From assembly GCF_039538765.1 (NCBI RefSeq), contig NZ_BAABCJ010000001.1, positions 186,001 through 250,000 of the forward strand: a stretch of DNA of 64,000 nucleotides, given 5' to 3'. The position numbers were made by a program, and so were the translations under genes. Origin of the DNA: Zhihengliuella alba (lineage in GTDB: Bacteria > Actinomycetota > Actinomycetes > Actinomycetales > Micrococcaceae). The notes beneath the pieces were generated by a model, which saw only the letters and a list, made by a program, of their open reading frames with translations, did not search any database and had not been told where the DNA came from. The stretch's first letter is position 1. Every line of letters starts with the position of its first letter. This document shows, piece after piece, positions 35,394 to 43,910 of the stretch.

Positions 35394-35466
35394 GGCCCCA
35401 TCGTATAGCGGCCTAGTACTCCGCCCTCTCACGGCGGCAACGCGGGTTCGAATCCCGCTGGGGTCA
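35394..35466 (+). tRNA. tRNA-Glu (anticodon CTC), copy 1
   Basis: Acceptor GGCCCCA pairs with TGGGGTC (one G-U). Anticodon stem CCGCC/GGCGG around loop CTCTCAC; T-arm GGGTTCGAATCCC. CCA not encoded. Identical to copy 2 at 35529. Confidence 0.95.
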
Positions 35467-35528
35467 CGAGCGCAATGTTCCATCCGGCCAGTCGGAGACT
35501 GCATCGGTGTCACGTTGCGCGCAACTAG

Positions 35529-35601
35529 GGCCCCATCGTATAGCGGCCTAGTACTCCGCCCTCTCACGGCGGCAACGCGGGTTCGAATCCCGCTGGGGTC
35601 A
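35529..35601 (+). tRNA. tRNA-Glu (anticodon CTC), copy 2
   Basis: Base-for-base repeat of the copy at 35394, separated by 62 bp of unrelated sequence. Followed within 6 bp by a strong hairpin. Confidence 0.95.
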
Positions 35602-35606
35602 CAACC

Positions 35607-35636
35607 AGGTCCCGGGAGCCACGGCTCCCGGGACCT
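35607..35636 (+). terminator. terminator of the tRNA-Gln/Glu cluster
   Basis: AGGTCCCGGGAGC pairs with GCTCCCGGGACCT across a CACG loop; then TCCTCGTT. Confidence 0.85.
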
Positions 35637-35674
35637 TCCTCGTTAACCCACCGGTTTAGGGCAGGATAGAGGGC

Positions 35675-37486
35675 GTGAACGCATTGGACGCAGCGCACGT
35701 GGCCGTCGCCGTCGAGACCCTGACGGCGGCGCAGCGCGAACTGATCGAGAGCCGCCTGCCCTTGGACACCGGTGGAAGGGCTGTAGGCGAGCTCGCACGG
35801 GGGCGTGCCGTCGGCCAACTGCGCGATCACGTACTGCCGCGCTACCAGAGCCTGGACGCGCCGCTGCTCGCCGTCGTCGGCGGCTCCACCGGCGCCGGCA
35901 AATCGACGCTGGTCAACGCTCTCGTGGGGCATCCCGTGACCAGGGCCGGAGCCATCCGCCCGACGACTCGACAGCCCATTCTCCTGCACCACCCCGACGA
36001 GGCCGCGTGGTTCCACTCGACGCGGATCCTGCCCGAACTCGAACGGATCGTCGGGCGCCGTCGCGACGCCCCGATGAAGGGCAGCGGGCCCGTCGGCCAG
36101 CCGCCGTCGGTCGCGGACCCGTACGAGGTCCGTTCCGACTCCTTGGTCCTCCTGGCCGAGGAAGCGATACCTCGGGGGATCGCCCTGCTCGACGCGCCGG
36201 ACATCGACTCGATCGCCGACGAGAATCGTCGCCTCGCCGGACAGCTGCTCGCTGCCGCCGACCTCTGGCTGTTCGTGACGACCGCCAACCGGTACGCCGA
36301 CGCCGTCCCCTGGGAACTGCTCGACGAGGCCGCTGGCCGCGATATCACCGTCGGAGTAGTCCTCGACCGCGTCCCCGAGGGCGCGGCAGCGGAGATCCGG
36401 CCGCATCTGCAGTCCATGCTGACCGGACACGGGCTCGCCCAGGCTCGCCTCTTCGTGGTCCAGGAGAGCCAGGTGGACGAGCACGGCATGCTGCCGCGTA
36501 CCGCCGTCGAGGACATCGCCTCGTGGCTGGAGGCCCTTGCCTCGGATGCCGCCGAGCGCGCCCGAGTGGCGGGCCGCACCCTGACGGGAGCCGTCGAACA
36601 GATCGCCGGACTCGCCGAGGAGGTCCTCGCCGCCGAACAGGAGCAGCTCGAGGAAGCCCGCCATCTGATCGACGTCGTCGCCGGAGCCTTCGACCAAGCG
36701 CGTTCCGAGGTCAGCGAGGCGGCACAGGACGGGACGCTGCTGCGCGGCGAAGTGCTGGCGCGGTGGCAGGACTTCGTCGGCACTGGAGAGTTCTTCCGCT
36801 CCCTCGAATCGACGATCGGTCGGATGCGGGACCGGATCGGCGCCTTCTTCACCGGGCGTCCCGTGCCCGTCAAGGTCGTCGAAGAGGCCATTGAGACGGG
36901 CCTTCACGCCGTCATCGTGGACTCCGCAGCCCGCGCCGTCGAGACCGTGCAGAGGTCGTGGCGCTCGACACCGGCCGGGCGCGAGCTCCTCCAGGACGCC
37001 GAACTCGCGCGCCTCTCGAGCGGATTCTCGGACCGGGCAGCTGCAGACGTCCGGGCGTGGCAGACGGACCTGATGGAGTTGATCCGCACGGAGGGGGAGG
37101 GAAAGCGGTTCGCCGCGCGCATGGTCTCCTTCGGGGTCAACGGTGTCGCCGTTGCTCTGATGGTCGTCGTCTTCGCCTCTACGGCGGGACTCACCGGCCT
37201 CGAGGTCGGAATCGCCGGTGGCTCCGCCATCGTCGGGCAGAAGCTCCTGGAAGCGATCTTCGGCGAGGAGGCCGTCCGCCGGCTCGCCAGGAAGGCGAGA
37301 GCGTTGCTGGAGGAGCGGATCCAGGTCCTCATGGACTCGGAGGCGGAGCGTTTCAGCGCCCGGCTGGGCACCGTCCGGGCTCCTGCGGAGGTTGACCGGC
37401 TCCGGGTGGCCGTCGCCGAGGTCAGGACCCTCGTCGCGACCCGGCCCGGCCGGGCGCCGCAGACAGGAGACTCGAGCCGTGGCTAA
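35675..37486 (+). CDS. dynamin-like/YfjP-type GTPase, first of pair
   Basis: 603 aa. The P-loop GSTGAGKS (70-77) sits in LLAVVGGSTGAGKSTLVNALVG; a G2-like Thr is in IRPTTRQP, and the G3-like motif is LLDAPDIDS near 180. A long helical region follows (about 290-450), then a hydrophobic segment (about 490-530, GVNGVAVALMVVVFASTAGLTGL) that could enter the membrane. The start is GTG 35675, seven bases after CAGGAT. Its 3' end overlaps the next GTPase gene by 8 bp. Paired GTPases of this kind are common in actinobacteria; the role in membrane remodelling or division is inferred, not proven. Confidence 0.8.
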   Translation: MNALDAAHVAVAVETLTAAQRELIESRLPLDTGGRAVGELARGRAVGQLRDHVLPRYQSLDAPLLAVVGGSTGAGKSTLVNALVGHPVTRAGAIRPTTRQPILLHHPDEAAWFHSTRILPELERIVGRRRDAPMKGSGPVGQPPSVADPYEVRSDSLVLLAEEAIPRGIALLDAPDIDSIADENRRLAGQLLAAADLWLFVTTANRYADAVPWELLDEAAGRDITVGVVLDRVPEGAAAEIRPHLQSMLTGHGLAQARLFVVQESQVDEHGMLPRTAVEDIASWLEALASDAAERARVAGRTLTGAVEQIAGLAEEVLAAEQEQLEEARHLIDVVAGAFDQARSEVSEAAQDGTLLRGEVLARWQDFVGTGEFFRSLESTIGRMRDRIGAFFTGRPVPVKVVEEAIETGLHAVIVDSAARAVETVQRSWRSTPAGRELLQDAELARLSSGFSDRAAADVRAWQTDLMELIRTEGEGKRFAARMVSFGVNGVAVALMVVVFASTAGLTGLEVGIAGGSAIVGQKLLEAIFGEEAVRRLARKARALLEERIQVLMDSEAERFSARLGTVRAPAEVDRLRVAVAEVRTLVATRPGRAPQTGDSSRG

Positions 37487-39170
37487 ACGCGAGAAGGCGG
37501 TGCACGCTGCGACCAGCGAGCTCGACGACGGTCTGGCCTGTCTCCGCGAAGCGGTCGAGGCCGGTCGAGGACGGGTCTCGGACGCGGCGATCGAGCGCGC
37601 GGGGGCCGTCGTTGACAGTGCGCAGTGGCGACGTCGCCTGTCGGCGGATCACACCGTCGTCGGATTCTTCGGGGCCACGGGCTCTGGCAAGAGCTCGTTG
37701 TTCAACGCGATCGTGGGCGTGGAACTGGCTCGGACGGCGGCCACCCGCCCGACGACCAGCTACGCGTTGGCCGCCGTTTACGAGCACCAGGGAGCCGTCG
37801 TCGCCGATGCGGGCGAACTGCTGGACTGGTTGCAGGTCCAGGAGCGTCTTGTCGTCTCCGACGCGGCAGAGGCCGAGGCTCCCCGGCGCAGCGCTCTGGG
37901 GCGGTGGTGGCGAGGTGACTCGGCCGGGCCCTCGGGCGGACTGATCCTCCTGGATCTGCCCGACTTCGATTCGACCGCTCGGGAGCACCGCGAGATCGTG
38001 GAGCGCATGGCCGGCCAGGTGGACGTGCTCGTCTTCGTCCTCGACCCGCAGAAATACGCCGATGCCGTGGTCCACCAGGACTTCCTGCGCCGGCTCGCGA
38101 CTCACGACGCGGTCACGCTCGTCGTCCTCAATCAGGTGGACCGCCTCGCCGAGGCCGAGGCGGAACCGGTCCTCGCATCGCTCTCCGCGCTGCTCGCCGC
38201 CGACGGGATCCGACACCAGCGCCTTCGCGCCGTCTCAGCCGTCACAGGCCAGGGAGTGGATGAACTCCGCTCGGACATCAGGGCGATCGTCGATCAACGC
38301 ACGGCGGCTCAGGCGCGTTTGCTCGCCGACGTGCGTCAGTGCGCGGGCCACCTGGGCACGGACGCGCCCGAGCGAGAGCTCGCCATGCCCGGCCCTCAGC
38401 AACGGGAAACGCTGGCCTCCGGCCTGTCCGCGGCCGTCGGCGTCGAGACCGTAGTCAGAGCCGTGCAACGGTCGTACCGCTTGGACGCCATCGGATACAC
38501 CGGCTGGCCACTCACGAAGTGGGTGGCGAAGCTACGTCCCGACCCACTGCGGCGCCTGAACCTCAAGACGGCGGAGATCAACCCCGAGATGAATCGCACG
38601 TCCTTGCCGATCCAGGGACCAGCCCAGCGGGCCATGACGGATGGCGCCGTCCGCCGTTTCACCGAGCAAGCTTGCACTGAGGCCCCGCCGGTCTGGCAGA
38701 CTGCGATTCTCGACGCCGGCCTTCGGTACCGGGAGGAGCTGCCGCAGCAGCTGGACCGTGCCATCGCCGGAACGGAACTCGGGGCCAATGCCAGGTCCTG
38801 GTGGTGGTACGTCGTGGCCCTTGTCCAATGGATCGCGCTGACCGTGGCGCTCGCGGGTGCCCTGTGGCTCCTCGGTCTCGGCGCGGCCTCCTACCTGCAG
38901 TTCGATCTGCCGCCGGCGCCAAATGTGGAGGGCTTCCCGGTTCCGACGCTGATGATCGTCGCGGGCCTGTTGGCCGGAGTCGTTCTGGCGGTCGCCTCAT
39001 CGGTGATCGCGCGCCTCGGCGCTGCCCTGAAGGGTCGAAGAGTACGACGGCGGCTTCACGCCTCCGTGGCAGAAGTCGCCGAGCGCTCGGTCGTCGAACC
39101 AGTGCGCCAGGAGGTCGAGCGCTGCAATAGGTACCGCTCCGCGGTCGCTCGCGCCGGAGGACGACGATGA
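37479..39170 (+). CDS. dynamin-like/YfjP-type GTPase, second of pair
   Basis: 563 aa. P-loop GATGSGKSS (65-73), G2-like TRPTTSYA, G3 motif LLDLPDFDST near 155, and G4-like LNQVDRL near 220 in place of NKxD. The C-terminus has two membrane helices: WWWYVVALVQWIALTVALAGAL (about 445-466) and LMIVAGLLAGVVLAVASSVIA (about 491-511). The start is GTG 37479 with AGGAG upstream; it overlaps the first GTPase by 8 bp and thiL by 4 bp, so all three are translationally coupled. Likely to act with the first GTPase as a heteromeric membrane GTPase. Confidence 0.82.
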   Translation: MAKREKAVHAATSELDDGLACLREAVEAGRGRVSDAAIERAGAVVDSAQWRRRLSADHTVVGFFGATGSGKSSLFNAIVGVELARTAATRPTTSYALAAVYEHQGAVVADAGELLDWLQVQERLVVSDAAEAEAPRRSALGRWWRGDSAGPSGGLILLDLPDFDSTAREHREIVERMAGQVDVLVFVLDPQKYADAVVHQDFLRRLATHDAVTLVVLNQVDRLAEAEAEPVLASLSALLAADGIRHQRLRAVSAVTGQGVDELRSDIRAIVDQRTAAQARLLADVRQCAGHLGTDAPERELAMPGPQQRETLASGLSAAVGVETVVRAVQRSYRLDAIGYTGWPLTKWVAKLRPDPLRRLNLKTAEINPEMNRTSLPIQGPAQRAMTDGAVRRFTEQACTEAPPVWQTAILDAGLRYREELPQQLDRAIAGTELGANARSWWWYVVALVQWIALTVALAGALWLLGLGAASYLQFDLPPAPNVEGFPVPTLMIVAGLLAGVVLAVASSVIARLGAALKGRRVRRRLHASVAEVAERSVVEPVRQEVERCNRYRSAVARAGGRR

Positions 39171-40204
39171 GCGCCGGATTCACCGAGCACGAACTGATCG
39201 AGACCCTGCTCCGCGGCTACCGCTCGGCGAAGCCGATCCTGGGCCCGGGCGACGACGCTGGAATCCTCGCAGTGCCGGATGGACGCCTCGTCACCACGGT
39301 GGACACGATCACCGAGGACCAGGACTTCCGCAGAATCTGGCCCTGCGGTTACCGAACCACCGGATACGACGTCGGGTGGAAATCCGTCGCCCAGAACCTG
39401 TCAGACATCAACGCCATGGGGGCGCGGCCGACCGGGATTGTGACCAGCCTCAGCCTTCCGGCCGACATCGGACTGGACTGGGTCGAGTCATTCGCCGCCG
39501 GCGTCACGGACTCCATCGATCAGCTCGGCGCACACGACTGCGCGATCATCGGCGGCGACGTGGGCCGAGGGCGTGAGATCTCGGTGACAACCACAGCTTT
39601 CGGCTCGTTGGACGGTGGAGAGCCGGTCCTGCGGTCCGGCGCGAAACCGGGGGATATCCTGGCGGTGTGTGGCACTCTCGGGCTAGGTGCCGCTGGCGTT
39701 GACCTGCTAGACCATCGTAGCTCCGGACGACATGAGTCGGAAGTGATGGGTCAGCGGATATCCGACTCGTCGCCCGAGCCTGTGTACAGTGTGGCGCTCG
39801 CCCAATTGCGGCCTCGCCCCCCTATTGGTGCCGGGCCATCCGCTCGGATGGCAGGAGCACGCGCCATGCTTGATATCTCAGATGGTTTGATCCAAGACGC
39901 TGCGCGTGTCGCGGAAGCCTCCGGCCTGTGTATTCATTTGCAGTCCGTTGCCTGCGCCGAACCCCCGGAGCTGACCCAGGTTGCGCAATATCTCGAGGGA
40001 GATGCACGGCGTTGGGTATTCACCGGCGGCGAGGACTTCGCTCTGCTTGCAGCCTTCGATCCAAGGCCGGGTCCTCCGCCCGGATGGCGGCATGTGGGAT
40101 GGGCGGAGACTGGTCGCGGCGTCCGGATCGATGCGCAGCCAGCACAGTCGTGGTTGGCGGAAAATCTCGATGGCTTGCGCCCAGGGTGGGACCCGTTCGC
40201 CTGA
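39167..40204 (+). CDS. thiL: thiamine-monophosphate kinase
   Basis: 345 aa, phosphorylates thiamine monophosphate to the diphosphate cofactor. PurM-like fold markers: LGPGDDAGILAVPDG with paired Asp near residue 30, TTVDTITEDQDF, KSVAQNLSDINAMGARPTG, IIGGDVGRG, MLDISDGLIQDAARV near 228 and FTGGEDFALLAAFD near 285. ATGA overlap with the upstream GTPase. The 3' third (39700 onward) has somewhat lower GC than the 5' part. Confidence 0.93.
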   Translation: MSAGFTEHELIETLLRGYRSAKPILGPGDDAGILAVPDGRLVTTVDTITEDQDFRRIWPCGYRTTGYDVGWKSVAQNLSDINAMGARPTGIVTSLSLPADIGLDWVESFAAGVTDSIDQLGAHDCAIIGGDVGRGREISVTTTAFGSLDGGEPVLRSGAKPGDILAVCGTLGLGAAGVDLLDHRSSGRHESEVMGQRISDSSPEPVYSVALAQLRPRPPIGAGPSARMAGARAMLDISDGLIQDAARVAEASGLCIHLQSVACAEPPELTQVAQYLEGDARRWVFTGGEDFALLAAFDPRPGPPPGWRHVGWAETGRGVRIDAQPAQSWLAENLDGLRPGWDPFA

Positions 40205-40308
40205 GAGAACTCAGGCAAACGCCCTACAGAGTGCGTTCCAGCTCGGGCCTTGTTCGATGCCGGCTCTTGCCCCGTGTCCCCGCCTTCGGCAGGCTTCGCG
40301 AGAGCTTC

Positions 40309-40337
40309 TTGGCCCGCGACCGCGTTCACTATACGAT
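40309..40337 (+). promoter_or_regulatory. putative promoter of the DUF6270-like gene at 40451
   Basis: TTGGCC (40309-40314), a 17-bp spacer and TACGAT (40332-40337). It would give a transcript with a leader of about 105 nt before the ATG. The rest of 40205-40450 shows no gene. Confidence 0.4.
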
Positions 40338-40450
40338 GACCGGGGCCCGTGGCTCATGTGGGTCGGATTACGATCATGCGCACCTTCGTGCGGTGTTTGC
40401 TCGTCTGTGTCCGTAGATGCCGGCAGTCCTGTCGAGGAAGTGGAGCCCTA

Positions 40451-41173
40451 ATGCCAGGAGTTTTCGTTTTCGGGAGCTGCGTATCACGAGACACGCGCGC
40501 CTTCCTCGACGAGGAATGGGTGCTGACGGGATATGTAGCACGGCAAGGGTTCCTCAGCGCGACATCGGGAAGAACTACGTTGCGCGGACAGCCCGATCTG
40601 TCTTCGCCGTTTCAGCGACGTTGCCTGGAATGGGATCTGGGCGGGGAGGCCCTCGATCTCATCGAAGCGGAGGCCAGGCGTACTGACATTGTCCTCGCCG
40701 ACCTGGTGGATGAGAGGCTGGGAAGCTATCAGGCCCCTGACGGAACGCATGTGACGAACAGTTGGGAATTTGGCTGCAGTGGCCTTCTGTCCCAGCAGGC
40801 CGATCCTCTCAAGCTCGTCGAGTTCGGGTCAGAACGGCACTTTGAGCTTTGGTCGCAGGCCGCCTCGACTGTGCTGGAGCGTCTGGATGCTCTAGCACTT
40901 CGAACGCTAATTCTCGCACCGGATTGGGCGGAGGTCAGCGACGAGGGAAAGCACCTCGGCTACCGCGGGAGCTCGATCAGTGAGTGGAATGCTAAGTACC
41001 GACGCTACTACGAGCGGTGCGCGGACTTGGGAGCTGCCGTGATTCGACCGCCAGAGAGCTTGGCTGTGGCAGCCACTGGACACAAATGGGGTCTGGCCCC
41101 GTACCACTACATCGACAGCATGTACGAGTACATCTGCGAAGAGATCACTGACTTCATGCGTATCTCTCAGTGA
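40451..41173 (+). CDS. DUF6270-like protein, copy 2
   Basis: 240 aa, MPGVFVFGSCVSRDTRAFL onward: Cys10 within GSCVSRD, YVARQGFLSATS, SPFQRRCLEWDL, ADLVDERLGSY, and the C-terminal HKWGLAPYHYIDSMYEYI. The layout (small-residue GSC turn after the first strand, His-rich motif at the end) recalls SGNH esterases, but two of the three copies in this window have Gly in place of the Ser, leaving Cys as the invariant residue. GGAG seven bases before the ATG. It converges on copy 3 and their 3' ends overlap by 7 bp. Confidence 0.75.
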   Translation: MPGVFVFGSCVSRDTRAFLDEEWVLTGYVARQGFLSATSGRTTLRGQPDLSSPFQRRCLEWDLGGEALDLIEAEARRTDIVLADLVDERLGSYQAPDGTHVTNSWEFGCSGLLSQQADPLKLVEFGSERHFELWSQAASTVLERLDALALRTLILAPDWAEVSDEGKHLGYRGSSISEWNAKYRRYYERCADLGAAVIRPPESLAVAATGHKWGLAPYHYIDSMYEYICEEITDFMRISQ

Positions 41174-41916
41174 CCGCTCGCCAGTCGTGACTTCCCTGCC
41201 GCGTTCTTGATGTGTTCACCGAAGTGTCTATACGCTTGTTCCGTGAAGTGAAACGGGGCGAGGCCCCACTGATGGTCCACGTCGGCGCGGGCGAGTTGGT
41301 CATCGAGACGAACGACGGGATGGCCCTCGGCCTCCAACCAAGCGTAGTAGCGTTCAAACGCACTGTTGAACCACGTGACCGGGCGGCCTCGATAGGTCTC
41401 GAGCTTGGGGTGAGACATACCGGACGCGGTCGTCCTAGCCCACTCCGGAGCCAGAATCACGTAGGGGACTCCCGCGTTCCGGATGGCCGCTAATACTAGT
41501 TCGGCGGCATCGGTCCAAAGTGCGAAATGAGCGTCAGTCCCAAATTCCACTGCGGGTAAAGTAGAGGGTTGCTGAGCGACAAGATTGCTTTGTTCCAGTT
41601 CCCAGGACTGCGTCACGTAGGCACCATTGGGCGTTCGGAGAATGCCGGTGCGCTCAGCCAGTAGATCGAGAACCACTACGTCCGTAGTCGATATGTGGCC
41701 GGCGAAGATCTCCAGGGCATTACCTTGGATATCCCGTTCGAGGCACTTTCGCTGGAATGCCGACTGCAGATCCACATCACCCACGAGTTCTGCGGCCCCA
41801 GTGGCAGCGCTGATCCAGCTCTGCCTCGCCACGTATTCAGTCAGCGTCCAGTCAGGACCCATCCTCGAATAGGTGTCCCGGCCTACGCATCCACCCCAGA
41901 TGAACAACTTGGGCAT
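41167..41916 (-). CDS. DUF6270-like protein, copy 3
   Basis: 249 aa, start ATG 41916 (MPKLFIWGGCVGRDTYSRM), with GGAG ten bases upstream. This start puts Cys10 where copies 1 and 2 have it; a longer frame with an Arg-rich extension (to 41973) was rejected. Shared motifs: YVARQSWISAAT, SAFQRKCLERDI, LDLLAERTGIL and the C-terminal HQWGLAPFHF. It is tail-to-tail with copy 2. Together with the copy at 29467 this makes three members within 12.5 kb. Confidence 0.75.
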   Translation of the reverse strand: MPKLFIWGGCVGRDTYSRMGPDWTLTEYVARQSWISAATGAAELVGDVDLQSAFQRKCLERDIQGNALEIFAGHISTTDVVVLDLLAERTGILRTPNGAYVTQSWELEQSNLVAQQPSTLPAVEFGTDAHFALWTDAAELVLAAIRNAGVPYVILAPEWARTTASGMSHPKLETYRGRPVTWFNSAFERYYAWLEAEGHPVVRLDDQLARADVDHQWGLAPFHFTEQAYRHFGEHIKNAAGKSRLASGH

Positions 41917-42259
41917 TTCGATTCGTCTCCGCCTTCTACGAGTCGCCTGGAGCGATGATTGCCGCCGGGCCACGACGGGTCCGACGCCAACACCCTACCA
42001 ATGCCCGACGGCGCTCCGCTTCAGGAGAGCGGCTTCACGTCGCGCGGATCATTTGCAGGCATCAGACCGCAGACCGCGAACGCTGGTTCCTTAGAGTTCT
42101 CTGTGAGTTGGGTGACAGCGGCGCGCTTCGATGCGTCTCCCTAGCCCGGCTCGAAGAGCGCTGTGAGAGACTGTGCAGTGTCCGGATCCGGGGGGAGTCA
42201 ATCCAGATTCGCGGTACTTCTGTGCGTACCGGCTGTAACGAAGGAATTTCCCAGAACGA
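41917..42259. other. 343-bp divergent intergenic region, no gene seen
   Basis: Lies between divergently transcribed copy 3 (minus) and the glycosyltransferase operon (plus). Short frames exist but none has a convincing start or conserved content. TGTAAC at about 42233 could be a -10 for the operon; AAGGAA at 42240 is rather far (13 bases) from the ATG at 42260 to act as its ribosome binding site. Confidence 0.4.
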
Positions 42260-43906
42260 ATGCTGAACTATTCAGATGCGCTAGCCGACCTCTTCAATCG
42301 CTCGTCGAAACCGATCTATGGAAAGCAATGGGACGATTCCAAGCCGACCATTGCCGTCGTCCTTGACGAGTTCTCGACGCGATGCTTCGAGGGTATCGCG
42401 AACCTCGTTCCAATCGGAACTCAGGATATTGAGAAGGCTCTTGACTTCTTCGAGCCGGATCTGCTGCTCTGCGAATCGGCATGGCGCGGAAACAACTATT
42501 CATGGCGCTACCGCTTCGCGCGCAATTCGGGACCCGACCCCAAAGTCGAGGAACTCGTGCACGCAGCCCGCTCCCGCGGCATCCCTTCTGTCTTCTGGAA
42601 CAAGGAGGATCCTCCGCATTTCGACGAGTTTAGTGAGACGGCCGCCCTTTTCGACTACATCTTCACCACTGAGGCGGGTGTCGTTGAAAGATACAAAACT
42701 CTAACCGGTCGTTCGAATGCTTATGTCCTTCCATTTGCAGCGGCACCGGAGATCCACACGCCGCGTCGCGGCGAGGGCTACCGAGCGGGCGAAGTCGCCT
42801 TCGCTGGCCAGTATTTTGCGCACAAGTTCCCCGAGCGCCGTACGCAGATGGAATATCTCTTCCCAGCTGCGGCGAAATTCAAGTTCGACATTTACTCGCG
42901 AGAGCAGAATGGCGATCCGAACTATCAATTCCCAGATCGCTATCAAAATCTGATTTGCGGATCCCTTCCGTATGAGGAGATGGTTCATGCGTATCGACGC
43001 TACCGGATATTTCTCAACGTCAATTCCGTGCCCCAGAGCGAATCAATGTGCGCCCGTCGAATTTTTGAGTTGAGCGCATGCAAAACCTTGGTTCTTTCAA
43101 GTCCATCGAACGCAATTTCCCGGTTCTATTCGGATGGCGAGGTCTTGCAGTCTGCAACAAAGGAGCGGGCGATTGAACTGCTAGAATCGGCGATCAACGA
43201 CGACTATTTCCATGAGCGGACGGCACATAGGGCGTGGCGTGTGACGATGCGTCGACACACGTACGCGGACCGACTGGAATATATCTTGAGTGTTACGACC
43301 AAATCTGGGGGCGAGATCGATTCGACCGCACCTTCCTACGACCTCCACGGACCGCGTGAATTCTCCTACTTGGCGTACGTCGACCTTGATACGGAATGCT
43401 CCGGAGAGCAGGACATTGAACGGCTCATCCGAGAGATCTCCGAGCAGTCCGTTCCGCCGAGAGGCATCATCTTCGGCAAAGGGGCTTCGGCCGAGGCGGA
43501 CGGCCCGCTCTTGACGCGCCAGGCAGCTCGCCAGGGCTTGCCGGCGGTGGAGCTCGCCGGAAACGAAGGCACATTCGCAGTTTCCTTTACGACGGGCATG
43601 TCTTATGGGGCAGGCTTCGCAGAGGATCTCTTCCTTTGTTCACGGCAGCAGCCGGAGGCCTTTTTTGGCAAGACAGAGCTATTCGACGGGACGAGGATTG
43701 CTGGCTGTCGGCCAGAGTCCACCGTGCCAACTGTCCTCAGAGGTACGGTCGCTGCACGTCGACTGGAAGACCTCGTCCGTCTCTACGATTCGTCCTCTCG
43801 CGGTACCCGTCCAATGGAATTACCCGCGGACGGATATTCGGTAGACCGTTTTAATTGTCTCGCAACAACGTCTGCCATCCTCGAAGACAACGATTGGAAG
43901 ATCTGA
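42260..43906 (+). CDS. CgeB-like glycosyltransferase with C-terminal extension
   Basis: 548 aa, GT-B type. The N-terminal domain (about 30-160) has PDLLLCESAWRGNNYSWRYR and PSVFWNKEDPPHFDEF; the second domain (about 180-320) has VAFAGQYFAHKFPERR, the CgeB-like SLPYEEMVHAYRRYRIFLNVNS and ARRIFELSACKTLVLSSPS. The last 200 residues (about 350-548) are not recognised. No membrane helix, so it acts in the cytoplasm, probably on a lipid-linked or nucleotide-activated glycan. It is the first gene of a tightly packed operon (4-bp gap to the next). Codons such as AAT, TTT, ATA and AGA are more frequent than in housekeeping genes here, suggesting transfer. Confidence 0.75.
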   Translation: MLNYSDALADLFNRSSKPIYGKQWDDSKPTIAVVLDEFSTRCFEGIANLVPIGTQDIEKALDFFEPDLLLCESAWRGNNYSWRYRFARNSGPDPKVEELVHAARSRGIPSVFWNKEDPPHFDEFSETAALFDYIFTTEAGVVERYKTLTGRSNAYVLPFAAAPEIHTPRRGEGYRAGEVAFAGQYFAHKFPERRTQMEYLFPAAAKFKFDIYSREQNGDPNYQFPDRYQNLICGSLPYEEMVHAYRRYRIFLNVNSVPQSESMCARRIFELSACKTLVLSSPSNAISRFYSDGEVLQSATKERAIELLESAINDDYFHERTAHRAWRVTMRRHTYADRLEYILSVTTKSGGEIDSTAPSYDLHGPREFSYLAYVDLDTECSGEQDIERLIREISEQSVPPRGIIFGKGASAEADGPLLTRQAARQGLPAVELAGNEGTFAVSFTTGMSYGAGFAEDLFLCSRQQPEAFFGKTELFDGTRIAGCRPESTVPTVLRGTVAARRLEDLVRLYDSSSRGTRPMELPADGYSVDRFNCLATTSAILEDNDWKI

Positions 43907-43910
43907 GCCC

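Noticed and set aside
35298..35567. Minus-strand frame repeating RGRSTRPLYDGA
   Set aside because: Translation of the two identical tRNA-Glu genes.
35394..35601. Direct 73-bp repeats as a CRISPR-like or attachment-site structure
   Set aside because: Both repeats fold as complete tRNA-Glu; only two copies, and no integrase or cas gene nearby.
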